Counted from the first letter of the stretch, positions 1 to 8,258 are shown. The stretch is 16,056 nt of DNA from CAZSMC01 sp964607755 (GCA_964607755.1 CAZSMC010000087.1:1-16056), one strand, 5' to 3'. The notes: a model not told the origin generated them from the sequence alone. Program-made: numbers and translations.

Positions 1-27
1 AAAATGATAATATAAGAACTGTGATTC

Positions 28-66
28 GCAAAGGACTGGATTGCTGCAATTTTTACAATCCTTTGC
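28..66. repeat. Nested inverted repeat / hairpin downstream of the envelope gene run
   Basis: Perfect 8-bp arms GCAAAGGA (28-35) and TCCTTTGC (59-66) enclose a smaller hairpin ATTG-CTG-CAAT (40-50). An alternative pairing uses GGATTG (38-43) with CAATCC (56-61). It lies just past the stop codon of the last minus-strand gene, so in that transcript it would form a 3' hairpin. There is no clean T run after it, so I do not call it an intrinsic terminator; it may protect the mRNA end or be part of a repeat element that continues beyond the window. Confidence 0.4.
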
Positions 67-69
67 CCT

Positions 70-507
70 TCAGTGCTGCCGCGACGAACTCGTCGCGCCA
101 CGATGTTGTTTGAGTTTCTTCTCTCCGTTGACAATAACAGTATATGTTTTTTGGGGATTTAAACCGTTCACTGTAATTTCTTTTTGAAAGCGTTTGCGAA
201 CCTGAATGACGATTTTGTGGGGATCATGGCAGAGAAAAGGAGTGATCGTCACGGTATCTTGATGAACCTTTACCTCAACTGGTTGCACTGTAAAGGCGGG
301 ACTGGGGAGAATACCGCTCAGTGTAATGACAGCTTTTTTACTACCTGGTGCCCGCTCGATGTTTACAGAATCGACAAGCGCTTTTTTCGCCGTGGTGTGT
401 TGCCGTGATTTTTTATTTTCTGCCATTGGAACACCTGTTGTTGTCAGAACAAAAAGTATGATCAGAAAAGATAATTGATATTTTGAATTAAATATCAGAG
501 CGCACAT
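70..507 (-). CDS. Small secreted beta-rich protein of unknown function
   Basis: A 145-residue protein whose family I do not recognise. The start is the ATG at 507, which overlaps the end of the Nudix gene by 20 bases; the open frame runs further upstream but only inside that gene. Residues 11-28 form a hydrophobic stretch after a Lys, consistent with a signal peptide, followed by a Lys-rich linker. Residues about 45-130 alternate hydrophobic and polar positions like beta strands and end in LNPQKTYTVIVNG, reminiscent of the last strands of an Ig-like or fibronectin III-like fold. No catalytic motif is visible. The C-terminal tail (about RGATSSSRQH) coincides with a GC-rich palindrome and may have been added by it. 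As last gene of the envelope run it could act in the periplasm; that is inference. Confidence 0.6.
   Translation of the reverse strand: MCALIFNSKYQLSFLIILFVLTTTGVPMAENKKSRQHTTAKKALVDSVNIERAPGSKKAVITLSGILPSPAFTVQPVEVKVHQDTVTITPFLCHDPHKIVIQVRKRFQKEITVNGLNPQKTYTVIVNGEKKLKQHRGATSSSRQH
80..97. repeat. GC-rich palindrome overlapping the 3' end of the small secreted-protein gene
   Basis: CGCGACGA (80-87) and TCGTCGCG (90-97) are perfect inverted arms separated by two bases, in otherwise AT-rich surroundings. The palindrome encodes part of the last residues of the neighbouring minus-strand gene (the tail ending SSSRQH). Short GC-rich palindromes of this kind resemble REP-type elements, but only one copy is visible here, so the assignment is inference. 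Confidence 0.4.
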
Positions 508-1006
508 AATTTTCCTGTTTAAATTTTTCGATGGCACGTCTATGGCTCGGAAAGGCGATATTCGAGGGCAAATGATCCAGTGGAAAAAAACGTGCATCCA
601 TGGCATCGTCGTTGGCGCGGAGAGCGCCGCCGATAATCCGGACTTCGTAAAGCACAAGAATAACATGATGAAACAGATGTTCGCACGTTCCGGTGACATC
701 GAAAAGCTTTTTTACGCGCACATCCATGCCGGTCTCTTCTCTGGTTTCCCTGACAGCAGCTTCAGCAGGGGATTCATCCATTTCAATAAAACCGGCCGGT
801 AAACTCCAGTCACCAGCGCCCGGATTGAGTCTGCGCTGAACGAGTAATATATCCTTGTCGCGCACTGCAATGACACCGGCAGCCGGCTTTGGGTTCTGGT
901 AAAATATAAACCGGCAGTCAATACAAACAAGCCGTTCCCGTTTGTCCGGCTCTGGTCTGCCGATTTTAAGTGAAGAACCGCATCTGGGACAAAATTTATA
1001 AAACAA
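488..1006 (-). CDS. Nudix hydrolase with N-terminal zinc ribbon
   Basis: A cytoplasmic 172-residue pyrophosphohydrolase of the Nudix superfamily, which cleaves a nucleoside diphosphate linked to another group; the substrate cannot be told from sequence. A four-Cys zinc ribbon is seen at C6, C9, C28 and C31. A complete Nudix box follows: G72, E78, R86, E87, E90, E91, G93, with the central run RETREETG. The SQPWPFPxS motif of the NADH pyrophosphatase NudC is absent, so an ADP-ribose or general housecleaning role is likelier. Translation most likely starts at a TTG (1006) preceded by AGAGG at five bases. It follows the amidase after a 98-base gap with inverted repeats, so it may have its own promoter or processed mRNA. 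The next gene overlaps its end by 20 bases. Confidence 0.88.
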   Translation of the reverse strand: MFYKFCPRCGSSLKIGRPEPDKRERLVCIDCRFIFYQNPKPAAGVIAVRDKDILLVQRRLNPGAGDWSLPAGFIEMDESPAEAAVRETREETGMDVRVKKLFDVTGTCEHLFHHVILVLYEVRIIGGALRANDDAMDARFFPLDHLPSNIAFPSHRRAIEKFKQENYVRSDI

Positions 1007-1021
1007 TAAAACCTCTGCGTG

Positions 1022-1096
1022 TTAAACGTCCTGGATTTTGGAAGACATGAATGAGATAACTTTTCACTTTTGAAAATTCGTAAAGTTCACGTTTAA
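1022..1096. repeat. Nested inverted repeats in the amidase-Nudix gap
   Basis: TTAAACGT (1022-1029) and ACGTTTAA (1089-1096) are perfect 8-bp inverted arms. Inside them AACTTT (1058-1063) pairs with AAAGTT (1082-1087). This is the only gap of notable length in the nine-gene run. It could be an operator, an mRNA processing hairpin or a weak attenuator; there is no T run typical of a terminator. Confidence 0.3.
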
Positions 1097-1104
1097 ATGT
1101 AAAT

Positions 1105-2925
1105 TTAGTTCCCATGTAATAAAAATGTTTCCAGACCCTTAACAATCGCCACGGCGCATTTTTTACGATACGATTCAGATTGTATGAGCCGGGCTTCTTC
1201 CGGGTGAATCATAAAAGCCGGTTCAATGAGCACGGCCGGAAACTGTGCCGGACGGCACATTGCCAGATTATCCCAGAACACGCCATAGTTGTTCAAATGC
1301 AATTTAGCAATCAGTTGCTCCTGAATGCTCTTTGCCAGTTCATAACTTTGCGGATGATAATAAAAAGTACTCGACCCTCTGTTTTTAAACGGATTCACGC
1401 CATCCGGCAATCCATTATGATGCAGACTGAGCAGTATATGCGGGGACAGGTTGATCGCCAGTCGCTGCCTGCTGTACAGCGAACGGCCAGTGGAATCGGA
1501 GCGAGTAAAGGTGACGATAGCGCCTTTTTGCCGCAGTTTTTCTTTTAAAGCATTGGCAAGCAATAAATTTGCCTGCGCTTCTGTGTGACCATACGGACAG
1601 ACAGCGCCGGTGTCCGGGGCGTGTCCAGGGTCCAGCATAACATGAATTTTGTAAAGCGGCGACCGTGGCCAGCCAGCAATGGCAGGCGATTTTTTAACGT
1701 CGATAACAAGATTGTCATGATCGTCGTAAAACGCGTTATATCCCCATTGCTGTTTTTGATCGAGATCGATGCTAACAGTGTAAACCTCGTCTGTACTTTG
1801 TTCCCAGCGAATCGTTTTTACCAGTCTGTCGTTTGGGTCATAACGAATCCAGTCAGTGTCGGCAGTAACACCATAAAGCGTTACAAGTAGGGTGGAAGGG
1901 GAGGCAGATTGTTCGATTCGAAAAGGCTGCCGGCTGTTGGTGAAAATGATAATGCGGCTTTTTTTAGGAAAATCGAATGTTCGGACAAGTCTGACCGTGG
2001 TTCTTGGAGAAAGCGTTCCCTTTGGCAAGAGTTCAATATTTTCCGGTTCAACCCATGCTGTTGTGTTTTGCGCCAACCGGACGCGGTAAAAATTGCCGCG
2101 CTTTCCGCCTAGTTCAAGTTTTACTCCTTTGGGCAAAAAATAGTAATAACTTTTTCCTGGCCCGGTTCGCAATGTGGTTCGGTCATTTTTAGTAACCGCT
2201 ACTTTTGGCACTGTGTTGTCCCAGGGGAAAAGACGTCCCGGCGCAGTGCATTGTACTGTGTCACCGTTAGAGTTGTAAAGGTAGCATGTTATGCCAGACC
2301 CGGCTGGCAAATCTTCTTGCAACAAAAAACTGCCGGTATAAAATCCGGAGCGCTTTGCTGATTCACGGGCATTGCCCTGGCCGAAAACCATTTCTCCGAG
2401 GTCAGGATCGACGGTGTTTACAGTTTCTGTCATGGGAATATGTTCAGCTATACCATTTATTGAAAATGCAGCCTGGCATTGCGGTGTGCCCTGAAACCAA
2501 ACCTGAATCAGATCACCACGCTGAACAAACCAATCCTCATCCGGGTGAATTGAGGTTTTGAGAATGTCTAATGAATCTTTTATCTGTTTATATACTGGTG
2601 AGATAAAAACCGGGTGAACAATTTCAATCGTATCTTGCATTGAAACGGCTCTGCAATGAAATGCAAATTCTCCTCTGTGCACAGGCAGATATGCCAGAAA
2701 GGCGCCACCGGAGTAAAGGGGAATGTGGTTGCCATTGATCTCCAACAGGGCATTGGCAGGGAGGATGTGGCCATAGATAAACGTTGAATCGCTTGACCGG
2801 ATAGACAGGGTATCATTTTTTTGCGGATGGACAATCGAAATGTCTATACTATGCACAGCTCTGGCATGGAAAAGCAAGACGACAATCAGAACGAGGTAAA
2901 TATGATGTAAAGTACGGGTCAACAC
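1105..2925 (-). CDS. N-acetylmuramoyl-L-alanine amidase (Amidase_3) with SH3b domain
   Basis: A secreted 606-residue zinc amidase that cuts between MurNAc and L-Ala in peptidoglycan. The N-terminus has a signal peptide (hydrophobic core about 9-20). Residues 28-230 are beta-rich and unassigned, 241-300 resemble a bacterial SH3 domain, and 310-412 look like an AMIN-type beta domain. The Amidase_3 domain spans about 426-603: zinc ligands are H435 (in LDPGH), E449 (in HTEAQ) and H502 or H503 (in LSLHHNG), with catalytic Glu E568 in VLIEPAF. This is the AmiA/AmiC order with an extra N-terminal region; typical AmiC proteins are about 420 residues. The start is a GTG at 2925 (a TTG at 2922 is possible), inside the stop of the upstream gene, implying translational coupling. 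It probably acts in cell separation or wall turnover. Confidence 0.9.
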   Translation of the reverse strand: MLTRTLHHIYLVLIVVLLFHARAVHSIDISIVHPQKNDTLSIRSSDSTFIYGHILPANALLEINGNHIPLYSGGAFLAYLPVHRGEFAFHCRAVSMQDTIEIVHPVFISPVYKQIKDSLDILKTSIHPDEDWFVQRGDLIQVWFQGTPQCQAAFSINGIAEHIPMTETVNTVDPDLGEMVFGQGNARESAKRSGFYTGSFLLQEDLPAGSGITCYLYNSNGDTVQCTAPGRLFPWDNTVPKVAVTKNDRTTLRTGPGKSYYYFLPKGVKLELGGKRGNFYRVRLAQNTTAWVEPENIELLPKGTLSPRTTVRLVRTFDFPKKSRIIIFTNSRQPFRIEQSASPSTLLVTLYGVTADTDWIRYDPNDRLVKTIRWEQSTDEVYTVSIDLDQKQQWGYNAFYDDHDNLVIDVKKSPAIAGWPRSPLYKIHVMLDPGHAPDTGAVCPYGHTEAQANLLLANALKEKLRQKGAIVTFTRSDSTGRSLYSRQRLAINLSPHILLSLHHNGLPDGVNPFKNRGSSTFYYHPQSYELAKSIQEQLIAKLHLNNYGVFWDNLAMCRPAQFPAVLIEPAFMIHPEEARLIQSESYRKKCAVAIVKGLETFLLHGN

Positions 2926-3263
2926 GTTAAATGAAGGGCAGCGCCTACCTTGTTTCTATCAACCTGATTATTGAACATGTCAACCGCGGTGTCAGTTTTT
3001 TCAATCCTTACCTCATACCCTTGAGATTCGAGTTTTTGTCTCACCTTTTCCGGTACTTTCATAACGCCGAATTTTCCGGTGCCGATAATGACAATGTCGG
3101 GTTTATTTTCTTGCAGTGCTCTGTCCAGATCTTCGTAGGCTAATTTGTGACCCTGTTTACGCCACCAGCTATCAATGATTTTATCGTTAAAAATAATCAC
3201 ATCGTTGGTAAACGATTGACCGTCAACTGTAATGTGACCAAATTTATAGCTTTCAATTTTCAA
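2919..3263 (-). CDS. Mth938-like domain protein (DUF498)
   Basis: A small cytoplasmic protein of the Mth938/NDUFAF3-like family, whose bacterial members have no firmly assigned reaction. The match covers the full length: an N-terminal KIESYKFGHITVDG, then WWRKQGH, the central PDIVIIGTGKFG and the characteristic C-terminal ALHLTC. I choose the TTG at 3263 because it follows GAGGTGA at seven bases and places the N-terminus where the family normally begins, giving 114 residues; a longer form from TTG 3281 (120 residues) starts before this ribosome binding site. It lies 20 bases after the membrane-protein gene and overlaps the amidase start by seven bases, so it is embedded in the operon. The eukaryotic relative NDUFAF3 assists complex I assembly, but transferring that role here would be speculative. 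Confidence 0.85.
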   Translation of the reverse strand: MKIESYKFGHITVDGQSFTNDVIIFNDKIIDSWWRKQGHKLAYEDLDRALQENKPDIVIIGTGKFGVMKVPEKVRQKLESQGYEVRIEKTDTAVDMFNNQVDRNKVGAALHLTC

Positions 3264-3283
3264 AACGTTTTCACCTCGCAATT

Positions 3284-4261
3284 CTATCGTTTGCGTTTTT
3301 TAACTTGCCGTGTTTCAGCCATACGTCCGGTATACATGGCATTTTGAGAAGCATAGAATGAAAGCCGGACACCGATTTTTAACGCAATAAAAATCAGTTG
3401 AACCGCGAGTGTTAAAAGAAGCAGAAAAAAGGTGTTTGAAGGAATGGCAGAAATCACCGCGCCACCGATAACCACCAGCATTCCGGCAAAAAATGCCAGC
3501 ATCAGGTATAATCCCAATGTTCTACCAAAATTTTTAAAAATGAATTTAATAGCCATCCAGATACACAGCCAGGAAGAGTCTTTTTTCTCGTTAATGACGA
3601 TAATTTTAGCATAATCAAATATCATGTTAATGAGGATGACCAGGAATAAAATAACAAGATACATCACTAAATTCGCAGCCCAGACAACGTGCTGTGACAG
3701 GGTGGAGGCTGTTAAACTGTCAACGATTGAAAATAGCGCCGGATTGATAAAGGTATAAAACAAATAGTACAGAATAACAGCCGTTGTGGCAAGAGCGGCC
3801 ATGTGATGAAAATAAAAGCCGGACAGGGAGAAAAATCTCTGCACGGTAAATTGTCTTTTCTCATCTGAGAACAAGGCAATTGCTCCGCCGTTGAAAAATG
3901 CGGCTAAAAAGATATACGCCAGGCCCAGAGCCAGTACAAAACAGCCAAACGAGGTAAATTTGCCGGTCAATAACAACTGGATATTATCAAAGAGAGGTCC
4001 AAAACCGTTGCTCAAACTGGGCCGGATCGTGTCCAACAGCCCGTCGTTATGAAAGTCCAGTTCCTGCCACCAGGAATAATCAAAACTTTCAGTCAACCGG
4101 TCGCGGGCAGTCGTGTATTTAAGGTTTGTGTCCAGCAACGAAAACATGGGAACAGCCAATACCAGCGCAACGACAATATTGGCCAAAAAAATGATTCCAA
4201 TGATTTTAGTATTTTCCAGAACGAGAGCAAGTCCACGCCGAAAAGCAGAACCTGTTTTCAT
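3284..4261 (-). CDS. Six-TM integral membrane protein, unknown function
   Basis: A 325-residue hydrophobic protein. Likely membrane segments lie at about 19-41, 104-124, 152-172, 192-216, 248-271 and 277-297. Between the first two is a soluble loop of about 60 residues rich in Asp and aromatic residues, and the C-terminus is strongly basic (VKKRKR), which should stay in the cytoplasm. The segment FDYAKIIVINEKKD followed by an aromatic-rich helix resembles a pattern seen in uncharacterised bacterial membrane proteins, but I cannot name a family. ATG at 4261 follows AGGAG at six bases. The gene is 23 bases downstream of the M1 peptidase gene, whose product has an aromatic hydrophobic tail, so the two may work together at the membrane; that is inference. 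Confidence 0.75.
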   Translation of the reverse strand: MKTGSAFRRGLALVLENTKIIGIIFLANIVVALVLAVPMFSLLDTNLKYTTARDRLTESFDYSWWQELDFHNDGLLDTIRPSLSNGFGPLFDNIQLLLTGKFTSFGCFVLALGLAYIFLAAFFNGGAIALFSDEKRQFTVQRFFSLSGFYFHHMAALATTAVILYYLFYTFINPALFSIVDSLTASTLSQHVVWAANLVMYLVILFLVILINMIFDYAKIIVINEKKDSSWLCIWMAIKFIFKNFGRTLGLYLMLAFFAGMLVVIGGAVISAIPSNTFFLLLLTLAVQLIFIALKIGVRLSFYASQNAMYTGRMAETRQVKKRKR

Positions 4262-4284
4262 ACCGAGCTCCTAATTTTATAACT

Positions 4285-6267
4285 CTATGAGAAAAAAGCC
4301 ATTGTTTCCAAAAAGTGCTGCAGCCAGAACATCCATCTGACAGTCCAGCGAAATGATGCAAAATGATTCGCAGAAGCATATTTGCCATTATTATTCGGAT
4401 TGACATCCAGCCAAATTTTGCGCTGCGGATCGACCTCTGCTTTTTCGATTTGTGCGGTAGTTTCGAGCTGTATTTTTTCTAATCCGGACTCGCCGTCCCA
4501 CTGCTTTAGAATAGTGTCCCCGTCTTCCAGGGTAATGAAAAGTTCCACCGGCATGGTATGGTTGCCTTTTCGCTCGACGTAAACGGTGGTGAGATAAGCA
4601 TCTTCTTTTGCTTCTTGCTGTTGAAAAGCGATATCTTTTCCCTGGCCGAAAAATCCTTTTTTAGCCGGCAAGGATTCGGACGACACGTGAGTTACGGCGT
4701 AATCGATCACTCCCGGTTCATACAAAAGCTGATCGAAAAACCAGTCCATGGGATCGGGAGAAAATTCGTTGACAATATCAATAAAATCTTGCGGTTCGGG
4801 ATGGCGAAAACGAAACCGTTCCGCATAGGCAGTCATGATATCAGACCATACCTGATCTCCAAGAACATATTCCAGTGTCCACAACATGAGCGCCGGTTTT
4901 TCATAAGCGTTGTTTCTGTAGGCTATCCAACTGGGAAAATCCCAGCACTGGTTGTTGATACCAGCAAGCATGCCGCGTTTGCGTGTGTGGTCAACCATCC
5001 AGTCGCGCGAATCGATTTGAACGTCTTGAAAGCTGATGGGGCTATTGAACCCGGTACGGGACAGGTATTCTTTTGAAAAACGTTCCAGACCATAAGCTGC
5101 CTGAATACACCGGCTTGTTCCGTACACGGTAAATCCCTCATCCAGCCACGGGTATTCAAATTCATTCGAAGCAAGCAAACCGTAAAAAAACTGATGGCCA
5201 CACTCGTGAATAGTTACATATTCTGGATGAAATTCACCGGGTGCGGTAAAAAGATCAACCGTGACGGTAAAGAGCGTCGGATATTCCATGCCGCCTGTCC
5301 AGCTTTTGCCGGGCACATCCACGATGGTTAGCGTTTCATAAGGATATGGTGTGTACCATGTGCCGAAATATTTCAGCGTGTTTGCCGCGGCGTTGAAATA
5401 ATCGTCTACATACTTTTCGTGTTCCGGGGCAAAGAGCAATGTCATTTTAACAGCGGGGAGGCCGTCATGTTGGAATGTTTTGTGTGCTACCTTATAATCA
5501 GGCCAGGCTGTCCAGGCGAAATCATGCACACATTCCTGTTCAAACCGCAGAGTTTTGCTGCCGTTTTCTCCTGCTGTCGAATCGGCGAGCGAGCCGGTCG
5601 CTCCAATCACGACATTTTGCGGAGCAGTGATAGAGACGTGATAATCGCCAAAATTTGCATAGAATTCGCTGTTCAAATGATATTGGTGGCAATTCCATTC
5701 ACCATTTTCCCAGACCCCGATTTTGGGAAACCATTGTCCGGCAAAAAAGTGATTTTTAATATAACCTGTTCGCGGCAGCTTTCGTGGCAATTTAGAAGTG
5801 AACTCTATCTGCAAGGTTGCCGTTTCACCAGGATTCACTGGTTCTGGCAATTGAATCTCAAATACAGTTTGATCCGATTGATTATCATCGTCCGGGTGAA
5901 TGTACTGAAAAGAGGGCATCACATCGATATTATTAAACGTGATCGCCGCAATATCGCAATATCCCCAGGATTCTTTATCAAGATAAATTTCTTTCATAAA
6001 ATTACGCTGGCAGCGATAGACTTCTTTCATAAACGTACTTTGGGAATTCTTGAAAGCATTTAAATAGGCGTGGAACCGCATAGAACTCACCGGAGTTTCG
6101 CTGCGGTTTGTCCATAGCAAAGTTTCCTGGCCGGTCAATATTTTCGAATCCGGGTCAAGCTGAACATTGATGGTATAGTCAACAACTTTTTCGCAAGGCA
6201 AATTTTGAGAGAAAAGTTGAGATACCGCAAAAAGCGAAAGAAAGATCATGACATGTTTTTTAACCAT
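4285..6267 (-). CDS. Secreted M1-family metallopeptidase
   Basis: A 660-residue gluzincin of peptidase family M1, expected to remove N-terminal residues from peptides outside the cytoplasm. A signal peptide covers about residues 1-20. An N-terminal beta domain (about 25-250) is followed by the catalytic domain with the exopeptidase-type motif GGMEY (325-329), zinc site H354-E355-C-G-H358 and third ligand E377 in WLDEGF, exactly 18 residues on. Y455 in AYEKPALML fits the conserved catalytic tyrosine. The large helical C-terminal domain of PepN is absent; instead a beta-like region ends in an aromatic hydrophobic tail (FRWTVRWMFWLQHFL) that could bind a membrane or partner. ATG at 6267 has GGAG seven bases upstream. 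It sits 19 bases after the TPR-SPOR gene and 23 before the membrane protein. Confidence 0.92.
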   Translation of the reverse strand: MVKKHVMIFLSLFAVSQLFSQNLPCEKVVDYTINVQLDPDSKILTGQETLLWTNRSETPVSSMRFHAYLNAFKNSQSTFMKEVYRCQRNFMKEIYLDKESWGYCDIAAITFNNIDVMPSFQYIHPDDDNQSDQTVFEIQLPEPVNPGETATLQIEFTSKLPRKLPRTGYIKNHFFAGQWFPKIGVWENGEWNCHQYHLNSEFYANFGDYHVSITAPQNVVIGATGSLADSTAGENGSKTLRFEQECVHDFAWTAWPDYKVAHKTFQHDGLPAVKMTLLFAPEHEKYVDDYFNAAANTLKYFGTWYTPYPYETLTIVDVPGKSWTGGMEYPTLFTVTVDLFTAPGEFHPEYVTIHECGHQFFYGLLASNEFEYPWLDEGFTVYGTSRCIQAAYGLERFSKEYLSRTGFNSPISFQDVQIDSRDWMVDHTRKRGMLAGINNQCWDFPSWIAYRNNAYEKPALMLWTLEYVLGDQVWSDIMTAYAERFRFRHPEPQDFIDIVNEFSPDPMDWFFDQLLYEPGVIDYAVTHVSSESLPAKKGFFGQGKDIAFQQQEAKEDAYLTTVYVERKGNHTMPVELFITLEDGDTILKQWDGESGLEKIQLETTAQIEKAEVDPQRKIWLDVNPNNNGKYASANHFASFRWTVRWMFWLQHFLETMAFFS

Positions 6268-6286
6268 AATTCAGCTCCATTATGTT

Positions 6287-7117
6287 TCAATGTTTACCTG
6301 TACCATTTTGCGAAAATATGTTCTTTTTGATAATTTTATAATCATCCAGATGAGGCGCGATAAAACGTTTAGCAAATTGCTCGGCTTTTTTCCGTTCGTA
6401 AAATGTGCCCAGAGTTATGGCATATAATTTTTCATTGCCAAGTAGCTGCTCGCGGATATTTACATCATTAAATTTTTCAGACAGTTCCTTTTGTACGCGT
6501 TTGGCGTTTTTAAGCTGACGCAGCACCCCAATTTGAATGCTAAAAACATTCTCTTGCTCGATAATCTCCCGTAATGTCGCTTGATCGATATCCTGTTGTA
6601 AATTTTCCAAATCCCAGACCACAACATCTGTAAACTCTGAACGGGGAAAAAACTGTAAAAAGTGGCGTAAATGCGTTTCAGCAGCATCAAACTCTCCCCG
6701 GGCGAAAAGTACCTGGCATTGTGCATAAGCTGCCCGGTCCAATAGCTCAGACTGGGGATAGTCGGATAAAAGCTTGTTATAAATCGAATCGGCACGATCG
6801 AGCTGGCCTGTAGTGTGATAAAATTGTCCGACGCGAAAGAGTGCATCGTCAGCATATTTTGAACGAGGATGCTTGCTGTGAATCGTGTTGTATAAAGAAA
6901 GCGCTTTTCCAGCATCATTTTCGAACAGCGCTTGATAGAATAGCACAGAAGGATGATCCGGGAAAGATTTTGACAACGCCGGCAGCACACGTTCGAGTTC
7001 GTTCAAGTCGCCGGAATTATAGAGATTATCAGCTTTAATGAGCTGAGGTTCATCCGGAAAAGCCATTGTAAACATGACGCAAATGAGGCAAGTTATTTTA
7101 AATGCTGCGTGTACCAT
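6287..7117 (-). CDS. Periplasmic TPR protein with C-terminal SPOR domain
   Basis: A 276-residue exported protein. The start is ATG 7117, preceded by GAGG at five bases; the frame is open further upstream, but only within lapB. Residues 1-20 are hydrophobic and look like a signal peptide. About 26-165 form TPR-like repeats of the YbgF/BamD style, with phrases such as HPRSKYADDALFRVGQFY, GQLDRADSIYNKLL and GEFDAAETHLRHFLQ. Residues about 191-262 form a SPOR domain, starting FSIQIGVLRQLKNA and containing YAITLGTFYERKKAEQFA. SPOR domains bind peptidoglycan glycans stripped of peptides, the product of amidases such as the one encoded further down this operon. The combination suggests a scaffold at the wall or septum. 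It begins one base after the lapB stop codon, so translation is probably coupled. Confidence 0.85.
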   Translation of the reverse strand: MVHAAFKITCLICVMFTMAFPDEPQLIKADNLYNSGDLNELERVLPALSKSFPDHPSVLFYQALFENDAGKALSLYNTIHSKHPRSKYADDALFRVGQFYHTTGQLDRADSIYNKLLSDYPQSELLDRAAYAQCQVLFARGEFDAAETHLRHFLQFFPRSEFTDVVVWDLENLQQDIDQATLREIIEQENVFSIQIGVLRQLKNAKRVQKELSEKFNDVNIREQLLGNEKLYAITLGTFYERKKAEQFAKRFIAPHLDDYKIIKKNIFSQNGTGKH

Positions 7118-7118
7118 A

Positions 7119-8258
7119 TTATCCTCGTTTGGCAGAATTCCAGTTTTTACATTGCGGACAATGCCAGAAATAGTCGTTAGCCGTGTACCCGCAGACGGCA
7201 CACATAAAAGTCAATTCAGTTGCCGGATGTGCTGGAATCATTTCTTCAGATATATTTACCACTGACTGGTATCGCCTCAATTCCAATTCCACGCGTATAA
7301 GCTGCAGTATGAGTTGATCGTCCTTGCAGACATGCAGCGCCTTCCGATAGAGATCGGCTGCGCTCTCAAGGGCTCCCTTTTTTTCGTAAATCCGAGCCAG
7401 GCCAACATAAGCTTCCACAATATTGGGATGCTCTTGCAGCACGCTGGAATAGAAATTTTCAATTTCTTCAAAATAGCCCAGCTCGAATAAATCGTGATCC
7501 AGGTTGTTAAGTGCCAGATATGCGTATGTTGGCAAGGCATTCACCAGGCGTTTTAATTCTTTCAGAGCATCTTTGGCTCTTTGCTCTCTCACATAGCTTT
7601 TAACCAGAAAATAATATGCGGGATAGCAGCGTGAATCCCGTTTCATGGCTTCACGATAACATAAGCGAGCTTCATGATTTTTCTGTGCATCAGCGAGCTG
7701 CAAGCCCTGTTCAACCTTGTAGCAGGCTAATCGCTTTTCCTTTTGCTTTTTATCTTTGCGGTGATTTTTTTTCAAAGCATCGAATGCCTTTTGCCAGTCG
7801 CCCAGTTCCTCATAGAGCTCTATTTTGTAATTATTTGCCCATTCATCTTTTTTATCGACCATTAACAAGTGGTCACACGCAAGCAGCGCCCACTGGTATT
7901 GTCCATTTTGCCGGTAGTTAATAGCGAGATTTTTAATAATTAATTTTTTTTGATCTGCAGCCAAATTTGTACGGGCTAACAAATCTCTCAGCACTTTGAT
8001 AGAACTTTCATAATTCTGCTTTCGTTGAAGAATTTCAGCAATGTGGATGTAAGGATCAATGAGGTCGCTGTCCATGCGAACAACACGCTGAAGGGTTTCC
8101 AGAGCTTGTTGTTCGTCACCGAATAAAAGCTGGTTTAATCCGCGGATATACAACTCTCGGGCAGAAGAGGGTGAGGTTCGCCGTTGTCTGAATATGGCAA
8201 TTGTCGTCAGAGCCACGAGTATAATCGCTGCAATAATATAAGTATAAATGGGCTGCAT
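7119..8258 (-). CDS. lapB: LapB-like TPR protein with rubredoxin-type zinc knuckle
   Basis: A 379-residue inner-membrane protein matching LapB (YciM; 389 residues in E. coli). One membrane helix at about 5-23 anchors it. A long TPR array spans about 35-335 and faces the cytoplasm. The C-terminus carries a rubredoxin-like metal knuckle with C353, C356, C367 and C370, in CAVCGY and CPQC. In E. coli LapB works with FtsH to control LpxC breakdown and so lipopolysaccharide output; whether this organism uses the same target is inference. AAGGAG lies upstream of the ATG at 8258. It starts four bases after lapA, the same gene order as in enterobacteria, and runs into the TPR-SPOR gene with a one-base gap. 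Confidence 0.88.
   Translation of the reverse strand: MQPIYTYIIAAIILVALTTIAIFRQRRTSPSSARELYIRGLNQLLFGDEQQALETLQRVVRMDSDLIDPYIHIAEILQRKQNYESSIKVLRDLLARTNLAADQKKLIIKNLAINYRQNGQYQWALLACDHLLMVDKKDEWANNYKIELYEELGDWQKAFDALKKNHRKDKKQKEKRLACYKVEQGLQLADAQKNHEARLCYREAMKRDSRCYPAYYFLVKSYVREQRAKDALKELKRLVNALPTYAYLALNNLDHDLFELGYFEEIENFYSSVLQEHPNIVEAYVGLARIYEKKGALESAADLYRKALHVCKDDQLILQLIRVELELRRYQSVVNISEEMIPAHPATELTFMCAVCGYTANDYFWHCPQCKNWNSAKRG

Noticed and set aside
4558..5076. 172-codon plus-strand open frame opposite the M1 peptidase
   Set aside because: Shadow of the real gene on the other strand, with no domain features.
5419..6063. 214-codon plus-strand open frame opposite the M1 peptidase
   Set aside because: It is antisense to a gene with complete catalytic motifs, has no ribosome site and no recognisable protein pattern.
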